DNA of 64,000 nt from Symbiodinium natans (taxonomy: Eukaryota > Sar > Dinophyceae > Suessiales > Symbiodiniaceae), in assembly GCA_905221605.1 (NCBI GenBank), contig CAJNDS010002634.1, forward strand, positions 746,001-810,000, given 5' to 3'. A program made the translations under genes and the position numbers. Of the stretch, positions 33,601 through 43,444 are shown piece by piece. The first letter of the stretch is position 1; each line of letters starts with the position of its first letter. The notes below the pieces were generated by a model. It did not search any database. It was given only the letters and a program-made list of their open reading frames with translations, and had not been told where the DNA came from.

Positions 33601-36600
33601 ATGGAGTTTCCACACGGGCTTCCTCTCCCGAAATCGTGCCAGCTAGGCTCGATCACTATGGGGACCTGGAGCAGCGAACGCATGCAGGCAGGCAGTGTTC
33701 GGCATGCTTTTCGGTTCGAAAGAGAGAAGGGCAGGTGATAATGCACCCTACAATTGTGGGTCATATACCCTATACTACGTATAATCCCTACTACGCGTTT
33801 GACCCGCAAACCCTGTCAGGGTTCATTTCGTCCCCAAGGTGTCGTGCTGCTTTTGCGGCCTCGTGAGCAGGTGTTGCCTGCGGAAGGTTGTGGCCCAGTG
33901 GTACCCTTTCCTTTTTTTTGGTCCAGGTTCCCTAGCCTTATGGTAAAGTAGCATGAAAACACGGTTTCTGGGCTACAAAATATAACACCTTCCAATGAAG
34001 TCTCTTGCGTGTGGTGTGTGCACTCGGCTGCCTGAGTCAGTGGGGGAGGTAAGGAATGGTATCCCCACACTCTGAAGCCTCAAAGCCCTTCAGTTTAGGG
34101 TTTATAGGGTTTAGGGTTTATGGTTTATAGTGTTTAGGCTTTACGGTTTATGGGTTTTTTGGGTTTAGGGTTTATGGTTTATAGTGTTTAGGCTTTACGG
34201 TTTATGGGGTTTTTTGGGTTTAGGGTTTAGAATCTAATCCTGAGATGGCTCACCGGAACGCAGGCGCCATTTTCACGCTGCTGGTGGGGATCGCCTGGCA
34301 CTCAGATGGGACTCGGCGTCTTAAGGCTGATGGGGTTTAGGCGTTTCGGGTTTAGGGTTTAGGGTTTCAAGCTAAGGTACAACAAGGAACCCAAGACTTA
34401 AGCCTGAGGGTCCTGCACTCGGTGCCCTCCACATTAAGGTCATCACGCTCATGGGCGTCTTCCGTTTAGCCTTCCTGGTGCGATTCCTTTCCCGACCAGC
34501 GTGCCTGGACTTCAGGGCCTGGATTGTTGATCTCATCTCTCTAGTGGATGTTGTTGAGGGTTCGTGTTTTCTGAGTCGAACAAGAAACATCTGCACGGTG
34601 TGTTTCAAGTATGACCCCCGTAAATCCCAAGAGTTAAGATGTAGTTCCCTGATGAAGCTGGGCAAGCAAGCTTCGGTACTTCCGGCCGACCTGTATCTCA
34701 AGTATACAGGGGCTTGTGAGGCTTCCGGGGGCTGTAATGTGAAGGATGTACATCAACAGCATCAGGGCCCGAAACTAAGGCAACAACGCTTTTGGGGTTA
34801 AGGCGGCTTAGGGGGAAAATTAAGAGCCTTCAACCCTGTCTCTCTCCACCTCCGTCCTATGCCCCTGTGTATTCTGTCCCAAAGGGTTTCCATCCAATCC
34901 CGTTTTAACATTCTTGAAAAGGGGCCCTGACCATGAGGCGCAGACACTTCTTTATCCGTTTGCGGCTCATGACCTGCAGACCCTAAACCCTAAACCCTTT
35001 GCTGCGGAGCTTGTTCTATTACACGGGCTATATCTAGGTTTCCACTACCATACGGACACTTGAATTTGCGGACCACAAGTTAGAACACCACCCCCCCCCC
35101 CCATCTGCCATAGGCTTTCAACGCAGTTGGCTTTTCGCCTTCAACCCCTGCGTGCGCGAGAGCCCCTTAAATCCGAAGCTCTAAGTAAGGGGGGAACCTA
35201 ATTTTCGTGGGGGCTCTTAAAGCTAAGGCTTACACGATGTTGGGGTAGGGTGTAGGGTTTCGGGTTTAGTGATTAGTGACTTGTTATTTTGGGAAAATGC
35301 CTATGTAAGTGGTAGGGTTTCGAGTTGGGGGTTTCGGAAGAGTCTTAAGGAAAGCCTAAACCCTAAACCCGAGTGTGAGCGATTAAACCCTAAACGCAAG
35401 AGGTTTTAGGTGATCCTGAGCCTGAAAATCGTGAGCCCTTCCAGCTGAGGCTGAGTGGGTTCATCACTGCCAGCGTGCCCTCCCAGCACTTTGTGGGGCT
35501 TGGGGTTTCGGAATTAGAGATTTAGGGATTCAGGGTTTAGGGATTTGAGGAGGCAGTGCTGGCAGCCATCAAGTCCAGTTTCAAAAACGGAGTTAGGGTT
35601 TAGAGCTTTAGGGTTATTAGGGTTATTAGGGATGTAGGTTTTGGGCTGCTGGGGAATAAGGGTGAGGCAGGCTTTAGGTTTCAGGGTATGTTTCCGGGGC
35701 GAGGTCACCATGTTTGGGAGATGCTTGCTGCTGTTTGCGTACGTGGCTATGGCTTCTCAGCTCTCTCTCTCTCTCTGCACGTTTACGTGTTTAGGGTTAT
35801 GGGTGACCACTCAAAGCCCCCAGATCCAAGAGCCAGAAGTTGGCATGAAAGGACTGGAAGGACTGCGTGAGTAGCACTGCGCAACTCGTGTAGGTCATGG
35901 TCTGACTGCCCTTAAGGCCATCCTCATCATGGCCTCGCAAATAAAGCCGATGCTGGGGCTTCCGAAATCCGACACTGGTGGCATCTTTGCCCGGGCCTTA
36001 GCACATGGATTGTCAAGGGATGCGCGACTGTAGACACCGTGCGTTGCAAGAGGTCAAGGACGCCAGGTGACATGAGAAAACTCCCGTCAAGAGAGATCCA
36101 CGGCATATGGGGGTTTGCCAAAATAAGGGGCCCCTGATATAGATCCCCGAATAGTAGTAGGATTTATAGTAAGGACCCCAATAAGGTCCCCCTAATTTGG
36201 GAAAACACCCATAAAAGGTAGGCACATAAGCAACTGTCAGGCGATAGTTTGGTCGCATCCTCGTGACCTGCAAGATGTACGCTTGGCCACAGTTGCGATG
36301 AGCCTTTGTGCCTTCGACGTTGACACACTTCGAACCGAGAAAGAATTTCGGGTTTAGGGTTGGGGGGTTTAGGGTTTAGGGGTTTAGGGTTGAGGGTTGA
36401 GGGTTTAGGGTTTAGGGTCATGCTGACTTCGTATGGCTGCTTCCACACAGAAGATGCTGATTGGACCCAGGGCTGCGCATAGTTGAGGGCAGAACCGATC
36501 AGGTTGCGTCTTTGGGCCGGTCCTTCTGGTTTCCTACAAGGAGGGGCCCCCTTACTATACTAACTGTAGTTAAGGGACTGAAACCTAATAAATTTAGGAT

Positions 36601-39600
36601 CCTTATAACCCAATTTAGGGTTCTTACAACTCTACCTGTAACGAGGGGGCCCCTCCTTGTATCACAGTGTCAGTACTTGGCATCAAGTTCCCAAGCTCGT
36701 ATAGAGACCTGCTACAGCCCTACTGCGAATCCTTGGTCGTGGTCCATGCAATCCCCATCTAAGGCGCACTGGCGTACCTGACTGCAATCAAATCACTGAA
36801 GTCTGTGCATTGGATTCTGAAACTACTTGGCGACTTCAAGGACTCGAGATCAAGGGGCCGGGTTTCGGGTTGCCCCCTAGGGCGCACGGGTCGTTGGGGG
36901 ACGTGTGTTCACTTATGGCCACTCCGCCATGCGCGAGCCGAAAGTCCCCCCATCTGATCAGCACTAGTACATGCATGTCTCCCTTCCATCGCTAGAGGAG
37001 CTGACTTTGCTGGCGTTCTCTGCAATTTTCGCTACAAGGCCAGACGCATAGCTGGGTTGACATGTCGTTCTGGTCTGAGGCAGCTACGCGAATGCTTGGG
37101 TTTGGGGTTCCGTTTTGTACCCAACTAATGTACAACTTTAAGGCTGTGAGCACACAGATGTTCAATTTCAAGCTTGCCCAAGAGCCCAAAAGCCATGAGC
37201 CCAAGCGACTGGCATGGCGATTCAAAGGGCGGGGTCTCCTAGGGTTTCAGGGTTTAGGGTTTAGGGTTAGGGTTTCAGGGTTCAGGGTTTAGGGTTACAG
37301 CTTTGCAACTGGACTAGGGTTGCAGCTGAAGAGCATTCAAAAATATCTTGCGCCCTTTTGCCAGGTTCGCTCAAGACTTTGGCATCTCAGTGGTTGGTGA
37401 CTCTTGGACTTGGACCCGCTTCCCCCTCTCGATGTGAACGTATGCAGTTTTGCGGGGGTTGGTCGTGACGCAGGTCAGCGGGCCTTCAGCTTGTGGGAGG
37501 CGACTGACTGGTGGATAATGAACGCCTTGAAAGATGGCTAAACGCGGCTACATCAACATCTTGCCGTCTGCCATTATGCTGATCTCATTCCTTTATATTC
37601 TATTCTATTCTATTATATTGTCTTCTATCATATTATATTCTTTTATATTCTATTCTTTTATATTTTATTATACTACATTATTCTCCTATTCTGATATTGA
37701 ATGACATAGAATGCACTCATGTCATCCACGACCGAGGATGTCCCAGCCGGCCTGCCCAGCAGCTCCTGGCCGCTCCGCACGTCGGAGGACCTGGCGCTGG
37801 CGCAGGCCGACCCCTTCTAGGTTTCGAAGGGCGGGTTTAGGGTTTAGGGTTTAGGGTGCATAGGGTTCAGGGTTTAGGGTGTATAAGGTTTAGGGCTACT
37901 GGAGCCCTGAAGCAAAAAGGGTTTAGGGTTCAGGTTTTAAGGTTTGGACACTTTGGGGGTTTTGGGAACAAGCGGTCCCGGAAGCAAATTCACCCCAAGC
38001 GTGCCAAGCCTCCAACACCGCCCCCTTTGAACCCGCCTTGCCTGTCATATGACCATTCAAAAAGCCAGGAAATGCTCCCAGGGGCGACAATGGTTGCCCT
38101 GGTCACCTTCCTCTCCTCATTTGCGGGAGCCAAGAAGCTGCTTTGCCTTCGGATAGGTGCTTAGGGTTCGGGGTTGCAGAGGCCTGGTGATGGGATTCGA
38201 TGAACTATAGTCAGCGTGCAGGTAGCAACGGGACGTGAGCGCTTGAGAAGGATTGGCGCGCCAGAGGGTTGAGTTGAGCGCTTTCGGATGTATAGAGTCT
38301 AGGGTCGGGTCGACCATCAATCCTGGGTTTGGCGGTTTGACGGGCCGAGGGCTCTAGGGCTATGGGTTTAGGGTTTAGGGTGGCTCGAAGAATCTAGCAA
38401 ACACCGCAGGCCCTAAACCCTAAACCCAAAAAGGCCCCGAAGTTTCAACACAACACACCCCATCAGGGTTTAGGGTTTAGGGTTTAGGGCTACTTGAAGG
38501 TTCATGGGTAGTTATGTGTAGGGTTATAAGTGCCCTAAATAAGCTCATAACCAGTTGAAAGTATAGTTACACCGTTCTTAAAACCCCACTTACAACTTCC
38601 CATGAACCTCCAAGCATGCTTCAAGTGTTATCCTCACTACCGCATGCTTCGGAATGGGCTATGGGCTAAGGAAAAGGTCCTACAGTCTGTACATTCTTCG
38701 GCGAAGAACACCCAAACCCAAATATCAAAAACATAACATATAATACTTTTGTACTAGAAACCTTAACCTCAGCCGAGGTTCGCGATGCAAGCTGGGTACC
38801 AGGCAGCGAGGGACGGGAAGTGCTCTTGAGCCTAATTTTACCCCCCCCCCCCCCCCCAAAGCACCGAACCCCACGTGGGCTGGTAGGGAGATGCGCGAGA
38901 CAGGGCCCAAAAAGTCAGTATGATATCACCTGACAGTAATTACAAATGCTTGCATGACATCAGCTAACGGTAATTTGAAAATTTGTTTTTTTCATAAAGA
39001 AATTTATAAACAACCCCTAAAAGGATCATATAGGAATCCCTATTAAGCCCTCTACAGAACCTTTTAAAGAACCCTGCAAAAACACCTTAAACCCTAAAAC
39101 CTAAACCCTCTAAAGAACCCCAGAAAGAAACCCCCCAAAAAGGATCATGCAGTAATCCCGATTAGAACCCTCTAAAGAACCCTGTAAAGAAACCCTAAAC
39201 CCTAAAACGGGTGGGAAAAAGACCCAAAACCTAAACCCTCTAAAACCCATAGAGAATTCCCCAAAAAGGATCATATAGTAATCCCTATTAAAACCCTCTA
39301 AAGAACCCCACAAAGAAACCCCAACGAATCTCTAGAACCCCTCAAACGCACTCTAAGGATCCCTACAAAGAAACCCTAGAAAAGGTCATAAACCCTGACA
39401 AATCCCTCAACAGAACCCTATAAAGAAACCCTAAACAGGTCATAAACCCTCAAAAATCTCCAAAAGAACCCTACAAAGAAACCCTCAAACAGGTCATCGC
39501 CATCAACGAGCTTCTGGCCTTGGGCTTCGCCAACCTCGGCGGGGCGCTCTACGGGGCGGTGCCGACGCAGACGCTTGGGCTTTTGGGGTTTAGGGTTTAG

Positions 39601-41812
39601 GGTTCATGGGCCTTTATAAGGTGTAGGGTTTAGGGGGTTTATGGGGTTTGTAGGGTTTAGGCGGTTTAGGGTTAAGGGTTTAGGGTTATAAGTTCCTTGG
39701 GGGACCCAACTGGACCCTAAAATTGGAGGGGTCGCATAGCCCATAATTACTAGAATGCTCATGGACGTGCATTGGTGGTTGTCAAAAATGATGGTCGCTT
39801 TTTGGATCCCTATTATAATACGGCACCTAATATTTAGGATACTCCAAAAGGGATCATAATTTTGACAGCCACCCATATGAACCACAATAGACACTTGGGT
39901 TTTTTTGGGGGGTCTAATGGGCCTTCATCGCTGCAAGGGTCTAAGGGGTTTAGGGTTTATGGGCTTATAGGGCCTTTGTAAGGTTTAAGGGTCTAGGGGG
40001 TTGAGTTTTTTTTTTTTTTTGGGGGGGGGGCTTTATATTAGGGTTATAAGTACCTTGGGGACCAACTAGACATGGGGGTCATATGGTTTGTACCACTATA
40101 CTCCCCATCAAAGTATATGAACCATGTACCCTTTTACGATTGTAATCCCTATATTTGAAACTATATGAACCATAAAAGCCTTTTAGGGTTCATTCGTCCC
40201 CAACGCTTGGAGACTTCTAGTTTTAAGGTTTTTTAAGGTCTAGGGTCTAGGGTTTGGGGGGTTCAGGGGTTTTTGGGAAGTTTTTAGGTTTTTTCAGGTT
40301 ATATATATACACATGTTTTTAGTTTATTATAATTTAGGGTATGAGTTTAGGGTTTAGGTGGTTTAGGGTGTGAGGGGTTTAGGGTTCAGGGTTTAGAGGG
40401 TTACGGGTTTATGGGTTGTAAGGGCCTTATGGGGTCCCCATATCGTGCGGCACCCTTATAATATGGACCCAAAAAGGGACATCGATTTTGGAAAATTGCC
40501 CTTATAGGGTTTGTAGAGTCTACTGGTACAGGGTCTCACACAGGTTTAGAGTTTGGGACGTCAGATCCCGGAAGCCGCCAAATTTTCAAGAAAGGAGCTT
40601 GACGTGTGGCTCACCCCCGCTCTTGACCTCCGCCTTCCGCAATGGCTTGAGATGCGTGCCCTGCACTCCACAGGACGCCCTGTACTACAAAGAGGGGCCC
40701 CCTTGCCCTACTAGCTGTAGTTAAGGCACTTTTACCCAATTTAGGATTCTCATAACTCTACCTATGACTGGGGGGCCCCTCCCTGTACAGCCCTGCGCTT
40801 GTTCCAAGGATTGGCTTGAGCCGAATCTTGGCTTCAAGCAATCTGGACATCAAGTCGTGGTATGCCAAACTTGTAGTCCCCTTTTTGGAGTCCTCTTCCT
40901 CAGGGATTCTATTCTAAACGGGTTTGTTCATGTAGAACAGGCCCTGAACCCCAAACCCGAAACCGGTGTTTGAGTTTGCTGGGGAAGTGGACTTTGTTCA
41001 GCAGGGTTTAGGGTTTAGGGTTCGCGGGAACACGTTGCCGAAAGGAAACAGTTTGGGGTGTAGGGTTGAGGGTGTCGGCTTTCGGGTTACAAGGTGCAAA
41101 GGGTCTTCATGTGTCAGGACTTCACTATTGTAGGGTTCAGGGTGTCGGGCTCACGTCAACAGCGGGACAATGCCGTCCGAAACTTCAAACTCCTCCCAAT
41201 GTTCCTAAGCCCTAAACCCTAAACCCTAAACCCTCTGGTGTTCAGCCTTGATGCAGGCATGGGCATCGCCTACTCCACAGGGGTCATGAGCCAGCTGGGT
41301 GCCAATGTTTGGGTGGCAGACCCTTGGCAGAGAAGACGGCGTGTCGCCGGTTTAGGGTTGGGGGTTTAGGGTTTAGGGTTCAGGGTTCAGGGTTCCCCTG
41401 AAATTGTTGAGGGTTTCCAAATGGTCAATGCACAGGCAGGATAAGGGCTCAAGTTGTCGATAGTTGGGACGCGCACACAAACAGCGCATGGCATTCGACG
41501 CCTCTCTGTAGGTCATCTGCGGAGGTGGACGCACGGCTATAAGTTTCACCGCCACGCCAAGAAGAAGACAGGCCGAAGCAGCACATGGGTAGTTTCCTAA
41601 ATTAGGGTCCCTTTTTGGGTCTCCATTATCAGGCGACACCCTTTCAAAAGGGATCCCAAAGAGGGACCCTAAACCCTAAACCCTAAACCCTAAACCCTGA
41701 ACCCTGAACCCTAACTTAGAGAACTACCCACATCATCCATGGACTCAGATCTGCTGGTGCCCAGGTGGTCGTGGCGTTGGTTCTGAAGCTCTTCAGCTCC
41801 TACTTGCACCTC
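27664..41812 (+). CDS. SulP-family anion transporter (SLC26-like), about 16 small exons, C-terminus not found
   Basis: Membrane carrier of the SulP/SLC26 family, which moves sulfate or other anions. Pieces in order: YKWRGGKYDWD, DLSGGITLGCILVAQSLAHA (TM1, compare DLIAGITVG), IHGPYSCIMPPILYSLFGTC (compare PVYGLYSSFYPVLLYALLGT), HSSVGTGGLISLLTGEQ, AIFTLLVGIAW, LRLSGFITAS (compare SGFTSAAA), AILIMASQIKPMLGL (compare IIIGLSQLKYLLGL), ELTLLAFSAIFATR, FGISVVGDVPAGLP (compare VGEIPSGLP), TMVALVTFLSSFAGAKKL (compare IALVGFLESISIAKKF), NELLALGFANLGGALYGAVP (compare NQELIGLGLANLVGSFFG), TGVMSQLG and VVVALVLKLFSSYLHL. Order and spacing match the family fold. The last helices and the cytoplasmic STAS domain were not found. 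Exons are listed separately. Function is by family only; substrate unknown. Confidence 0.88.
27971..28152. mobile_element. MITE family A copy with duplicated right half
   Basis: Left end ACTTGGAGGTTCG. The right half (ACTATACATATAACTGGTTA to CTACTCATGA) occurs twice in tandem (about 28014-28080 and 28081-28146). Confidence 0.7.
28203..28256 (+). CDS. SulP exon WLEALYKWRGGKYDWD
   Basis: Acceptor CTCGCAG|T, GC donor GATTG|GCC. Reads GWLEALYKWRGGKYDWD, matching the ...YKWR... segment in front of the first SulP helix. If not spliced, the frame would stop at TGA three codons later. Confidence 0.6.
28257..29285. other. SulP intron region
   Basis: Heptamers at 28267-28286, truncated family B element at 28290-28373, and scattered TTTAGGG-like repeats at 28638-28668 and 29046-29082. 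An exon may be missing here because the phases of the flanking exons do not agree. Confidence 0.4.
29286..29357 (+). CDS. SulP exon, first transmembrane helix
   Basis: 72 nt, phase 0 to 0. Acceptor CTTGCAG|GAC, GC donor TGCAAG|GCTCC. Reads DLSGGITLGCILVAQSLAHA and ends DLCK. Confidence 0.85.
30461..30552. repeat. CCCTAAA/CCCCAAA array before SulP exon
   Basis: Heptamers shifting from CCCTAAA to CCCCAAA and back; a further short array at 30297-30332. Confidence 0.9.
30592..30676 (+). CDS. SulP exon GPYSCIMPPILYSLFGT
   Basis: Acceptor ATTGCAG|GTG, GC donor CCGTAG|GCC, ending one base into a glycine codon. Reads VQLIHGPYSCIMPPILYSLF and ends GTCVHSSV. Confidence 0.9.
30938..31006. mobile_element. 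MITE family B copy 4
   Basis: GGGATGTTCCCCCTTATACT at the left and ATGGGGGAACATCCC at the right. Confidence 0.8.
31751..32381. mobile_element. hAT-like non-autonomous element, 631 bp, 30-bp perfect TIRs, 8-bp TSD
   Basis: Left end TTGGGTTCGGCCGGTCCACA with ten more bases (CTAACAGTCA); the right end is its perfect reverse complement. CATGTATA occurs immediately outside both ends (31743-31750 and 32382-32389), an 8-bp target duplication as made by hAT transposases. The interior consists of (AATAGCACCAGAAATAGCAC)-type repeats and three copies of a segment containing TTACCGGGTGCTTTT and GTGGGTCTGCTG, the last of which runs into the right TIR. No transposase is encoded; the frames across it are IAPEIAQ/GAISGAI repeats. 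It sits within an intron of the SulP gene. Confidence 0.9.
32390..32540. repeat. TA and GTAT microsatellites
   Basis: TATATATATA, then about ten ATGT units, then TATATATA. Confidence 0.9.
32600..32637 (+). CDS. SulP exon TGGLISLLTGEQ
   Basis: Acceptor GACTCAG|GG; two leading bases complete the glycine split at 30676. Reads GTGGLISLLTGEQ. The donor is ambiguous because CAG occurs at both intron ends. Confidence 0.85.
32997..33027 (+). CDS. SulP exon VASAAGQAEL
   Basis: Acceptor CTTCAG|GTG. Reads VASAAGQAEL, a short loop before the next helix. The fit is by phase and position. Confidence 0.55.
33890..33976. mobile_element. MITE family D copy 2
   Basis: GTGGCCCAGTGGTACCCTTT at the left, TTTCTGGGCTAC at the right. 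Confidence 0.7.
34264..34308 (+). CDS. SulP exon AIFTLLVGIAWHS
   Basis: Acceptor GAACGCAG|GC. Reads AIFTLLVGIAWHS, a hydrophobic helix. Right edge approximate. Confidence 0.7.
35445..35474 (+). CDS. SulP exon LRLSGFITAS
   Basis: Acceptor CTTCCAG|CTG and a GT donor GCCAGC|GTGCCC. Reads LRLSGFITAS, matching SGFTSAAA of the family; joined to the next exon the spacing is exact. Confidence 0.75.
35917..36010 (+). CDS. SulP exon AILIMASQIKPMLGLP
   Basis: Acceptor CTTAAG|GCC. Reads AILIMASQIKPMLGLPKSDT and continues GGIFARALAHG; compare IIIGLSQLKYLLGLP. Right edge approximate. Confidence 0.85.
36108..36211. mobile_element. MITE-like palindrome (family C/K relative)
   Basis: TATGGGGGTTTGCCAAAATA at the left and TAATTTGGGAAAACACCCAT at the right, inverted and imperfect. 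Confidence 0.6.
36535..36661. mobile_element. MITE family E copy 2
   Basis: TACAAGGAGGGGCCCCCTTA / GGGGGCCCCTCCTTGTA, the same perfect termini as 21405-21527, about 85% similar inside by eye. Confidence 0.85.
36998..37038 (+). CDS. SulP exon ELTLLAFSAIFAT
   Basis: Acceptor GCTAGAG|GAG, GC donor ACAAG|GCCAG. Reads ELTLLAFSAIFAT plus two bases of an arginine codon that the next exon completes. Confidence 0.65.
37365..37399 (+). CDS. SulP exon FAQDFGISVVG
   Basis: Acceptor TTGCCAG|G. Reads FAQDFGISVVG; joined to the next exon it gives VVGDVPAGLP. To keep this frame, the donor must be GGT|GACTC, i.e. a GA donor. Confidence 0.8.
37737..37805 (+). CDS. SulP exon DVPAGLPSSSWPL
   Basis: 69 nt, 23 codons. 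Acceptor ACCGAG|GAT, GC donor GCGCAG|GCC. Reads DVPAGLPSSSWPLRTSEDLA and ends LAQ. TTTAGGG repeats follow. Confidence 0.85.
38082..38141 (+). CDS. SulP exon ATMVALVTFLSSFAGAKKL
   Basis: Acceptor CTCCCAG|GG. Reads ATMVALVTFLSSFAGAKKL, like family IALVGFLESISIAKKF; GC donor near CT|GCTTTG. Confidence 0.85.
38491..38614. mobile_element. MITE family A copy 5
   Basis: TACTTGAAGGTTCATGGGTA at the left, CTTCCCATGAACCTCCAAG at the right. Confidence 0.85.
39010..39330. repeat. Tandem repeat of about 110-130 bp, three units
   Basis: Each unit contains AAAAGGATCATATAGTAATC, CCCTATTAA, CCCTCTAAAGAACCC and AAAGAAACCC. Degenerate pieces continue to about 39490, just before the SulP exon. Confidence 0.75.
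39493..39571 (+). CDS. SulP exon INELLALGFANLGGALYGAVP
   Basis: Acceptor AAACAG|GTC. Reads VIAINELLALGFANLGGALY and ends GAVPTQT: the conserved NQELIGLGLANLVGSFFG signature of SulP. TTTAGGG repeats follow. Confidence 0.92.
39774..39873. mobile_element. MITE-like palindrome, family M, nested in a family F-like element
   Basis: GGTGGTTGTCAAAAATGATG at the left, ATCATAATTTTGACAGCCACC at the right. The surrounding ATAAGTTCCTTGGGGGACCC and ATATGAACCACAATAG belong to a family F-like unit. Confidence 0.6.
40051..40204. mobile_element. MITE family F copy
   Basis: ACCTTGGGGACCAACTAGAC at the left, TTTTAGGGTTCATTCGTCCCC at the right, with tandem TATATGAACCAT in the middle. Confidence 0.65.
40686..40787. 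mobile_element. MITE family E copy 3
   Basis: TACAAAGAGGGGCCCCCTTG at the left, GGGGGGCCCCTCCCTGTA at the right. Shorter than copies 1 and 2. Confidence 0.8.
41245..41299 (+). CDS. SulP exon LDAGMGIAYSTGVMSQLG
   Basis: Acceptor GTTCAG|C. Reads LDAGMGIAYSTGVMSQLG; lies where the family has the loop after GAYPVTGSFSR. Flanked by CCCTAAA on the left and TTTAGGG on the right. Confidence 0.65.
41587..41731. mobile_element. MITE family G copy 2 with heptamer array in its right arm
   Basis: GGGTAGTTTCCTAAATTAGG at the left. The right arm starts GGGACCCTAA, then CCCTAAA repeats (about 45 nt), then CTTAGAGAACTACCC. Copy 1 has GGACCCTAATTTAGAGAAC without any array. Confidence 0.75.
41765..41812 (+). 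CDS. SulP exon VVVALVLKLFSSYLHL
   Basis: 48 nt. Acceptor GTGCCCAG|GTG, GT donor CACCTC|GTATGC. Reads VVVALVLKLFSSYLHL, matching SALVVLLVLLFLTPLFYYLP. Confidence 0.75.
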
Positions 41813-42716
41813 GTATGCTTACCCTAAGCCCTAAACCCTAAACCCTAAACCCTAAACCCTAAACCAAAAACACCAAACCCTACACCCTAAACCCCTTTTA
41901 AGGGAGCCCCTGACTCGAAGTCGAACCCCTCAAGCCCCCAAGGTCCGCCTCCTGCTGAGGCGTTTCGCAGTTGAACATGTTTCAATTTCACGCGGCTTTT
42001 TCGAGCTCTTTCTTCAGTTGCCAAGATGAGCTGAGGTACTTTGTGCCGCGATGCGTGCTGAACGTGCCCGGGACGCATGCAGGATTGTCATGCCAATTCA
42101 ACATTTAGACTGTCCAGGTGTTGAGGGAGCAGAGGTGGCGACTACAGATACTGAACCCGGCAGGACAAGTGCAACTCAGGATCTGCGGTGCAGATCTGCC
42201 CTTGAAAGGACTCAAGTTAGTGACCCAACCATGACGCAGTTACGTCTCCGTCGGCTATTGCGCAGGAAGGGTCCCCTAATCCTCTCTTGGAGCCACACAA
42301 AGGACGTTGATTACGTTGGTTTGTCGCTGCGATAGGCGGAAACTCCCTTTTGATGACCCATGCCCTGTCCGATGTTGGTTTGGGCTCGCTCAGCTGTGGG
42401 GGAGGCAACAACCAACCCCTAAGGCACAAAGCATCATTTGAGGTGGTCGAGTGGAAACATGCGGAAGCCCAAGCCCTGCCCCATGACCCCTAAGCCCCCT
42501 AAGCCCTGGACCCTCAGCCCTAAACCCTGAACCCTCAGCCCTAAACCCCGAACCCTCAGCCCGAAACCCTGAACCCTCAGCCCTAAACCCTAGACCGGCT
42601 CCCGAATCCGTAAGCCGAAGCAATCCCCCGAGCAGCCTGAGGTGATCATTCTCCTGGGGGCCCAACACTTGACCGAGTTCCAGCCACAGACATGCATTCA
42701 GCATCTTCCCCCCAGT

Positions 42717-42812
42717 TCTTAGTAGGGAATGAGGGAGTTTTAGGGGCCCTAAATATACTCTTTAAGGGATGATATCAGGGTACCTCATTCCCTCATTCCC
42801 TACGAAGAACCA
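42717..42812. mobile_element. MITE-like palindrome, family J
   Basis: GTTCTTAGTAGGGAATGAGG at the left and CATTCCCTACGAAGAACC at the right. CCTCATTCCCTCATTCCC is a short tandem at the right end. Only one copy seen. Confidence 0.65.
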
Positions 42813-43085
42813 CGTTTTGGGTCGTCTTGGGGGGGACAACTGTTTTTTGCTTAGGGGGAGCTAGGGTGAAGTTTTGTCGGGGAGGGTGGGAGGGTTGGAG
42901 GGTGGTCCTGTTCGGATTCTGACCCTAAACCCTAAACCCTAAACCCTAAATGGCCTTCCTTAAACTTACAGTTCGGATGCCCAAACAAGAATGGCCCAGA
43001 TGCGGCGGTGGAAGTGCAGCATGTTTGGAAAGCTTGCTGCGCTACCCCCGGCATGCTCACTTCACATCCCCTGCAATGACGATTC

Positions 43086-43444
43086 CCCTAAACCCTTAAC
43101 CCTTAACTGGCCCTTAACCCTTAACCTAAACCCTAAACCCTAAACCCTAAACCCTAAACCCTAAACCCTAAACCCTAAACCCTAAACCCTAAACCCTATA
43201 ACCCTAAACCCTATAACCCTAAACCCTAAACCCTAAACCCTAAACCCTAAACCCTAAACCCTAAACCCTAAACCCTAAACCCTAAACCCTAAACCCTAAA
43301 CCGTAACCCTAAACCCTAAACCCTAAACCCTAAACCCTAAACCCTAAACCCTAAACCCTAAACCCTAAACCCTAAACCCTAAACCCTAAACCCTAAACCC
43401 TAAACCCTAAACCCTAAACCCTAAACCCTAAACCCTAAACCCTA
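43086..43444. repeat. CCCTAAA heptamer array (about 50 units)
   Basis: Longest array in the window, with two CCCTATAACCC variants and one CCGTAACCC, the latter also seen in the 23721 array. Confidence 0.95.

Larger units (their letters stand above)
39572..41244. other. SulP intron, element-rich
   Basis: About 1.7 kb with TTTAGGG variants, a family F element with a family M palindrome inside it (39690-39900), another family F copy (40051-40204), a T/G homopolymer (40004-40030), and family E copy 3 (40686-40787). No exon recognised. Confidence 0.6.

Noticed and set aside
42051-42335. 94-codon open frame as the missing SulP C-terminus
   Set aside because: The sequence is Arg-rich and hydrophilic, with no membrane helix or STAS-like pattern.
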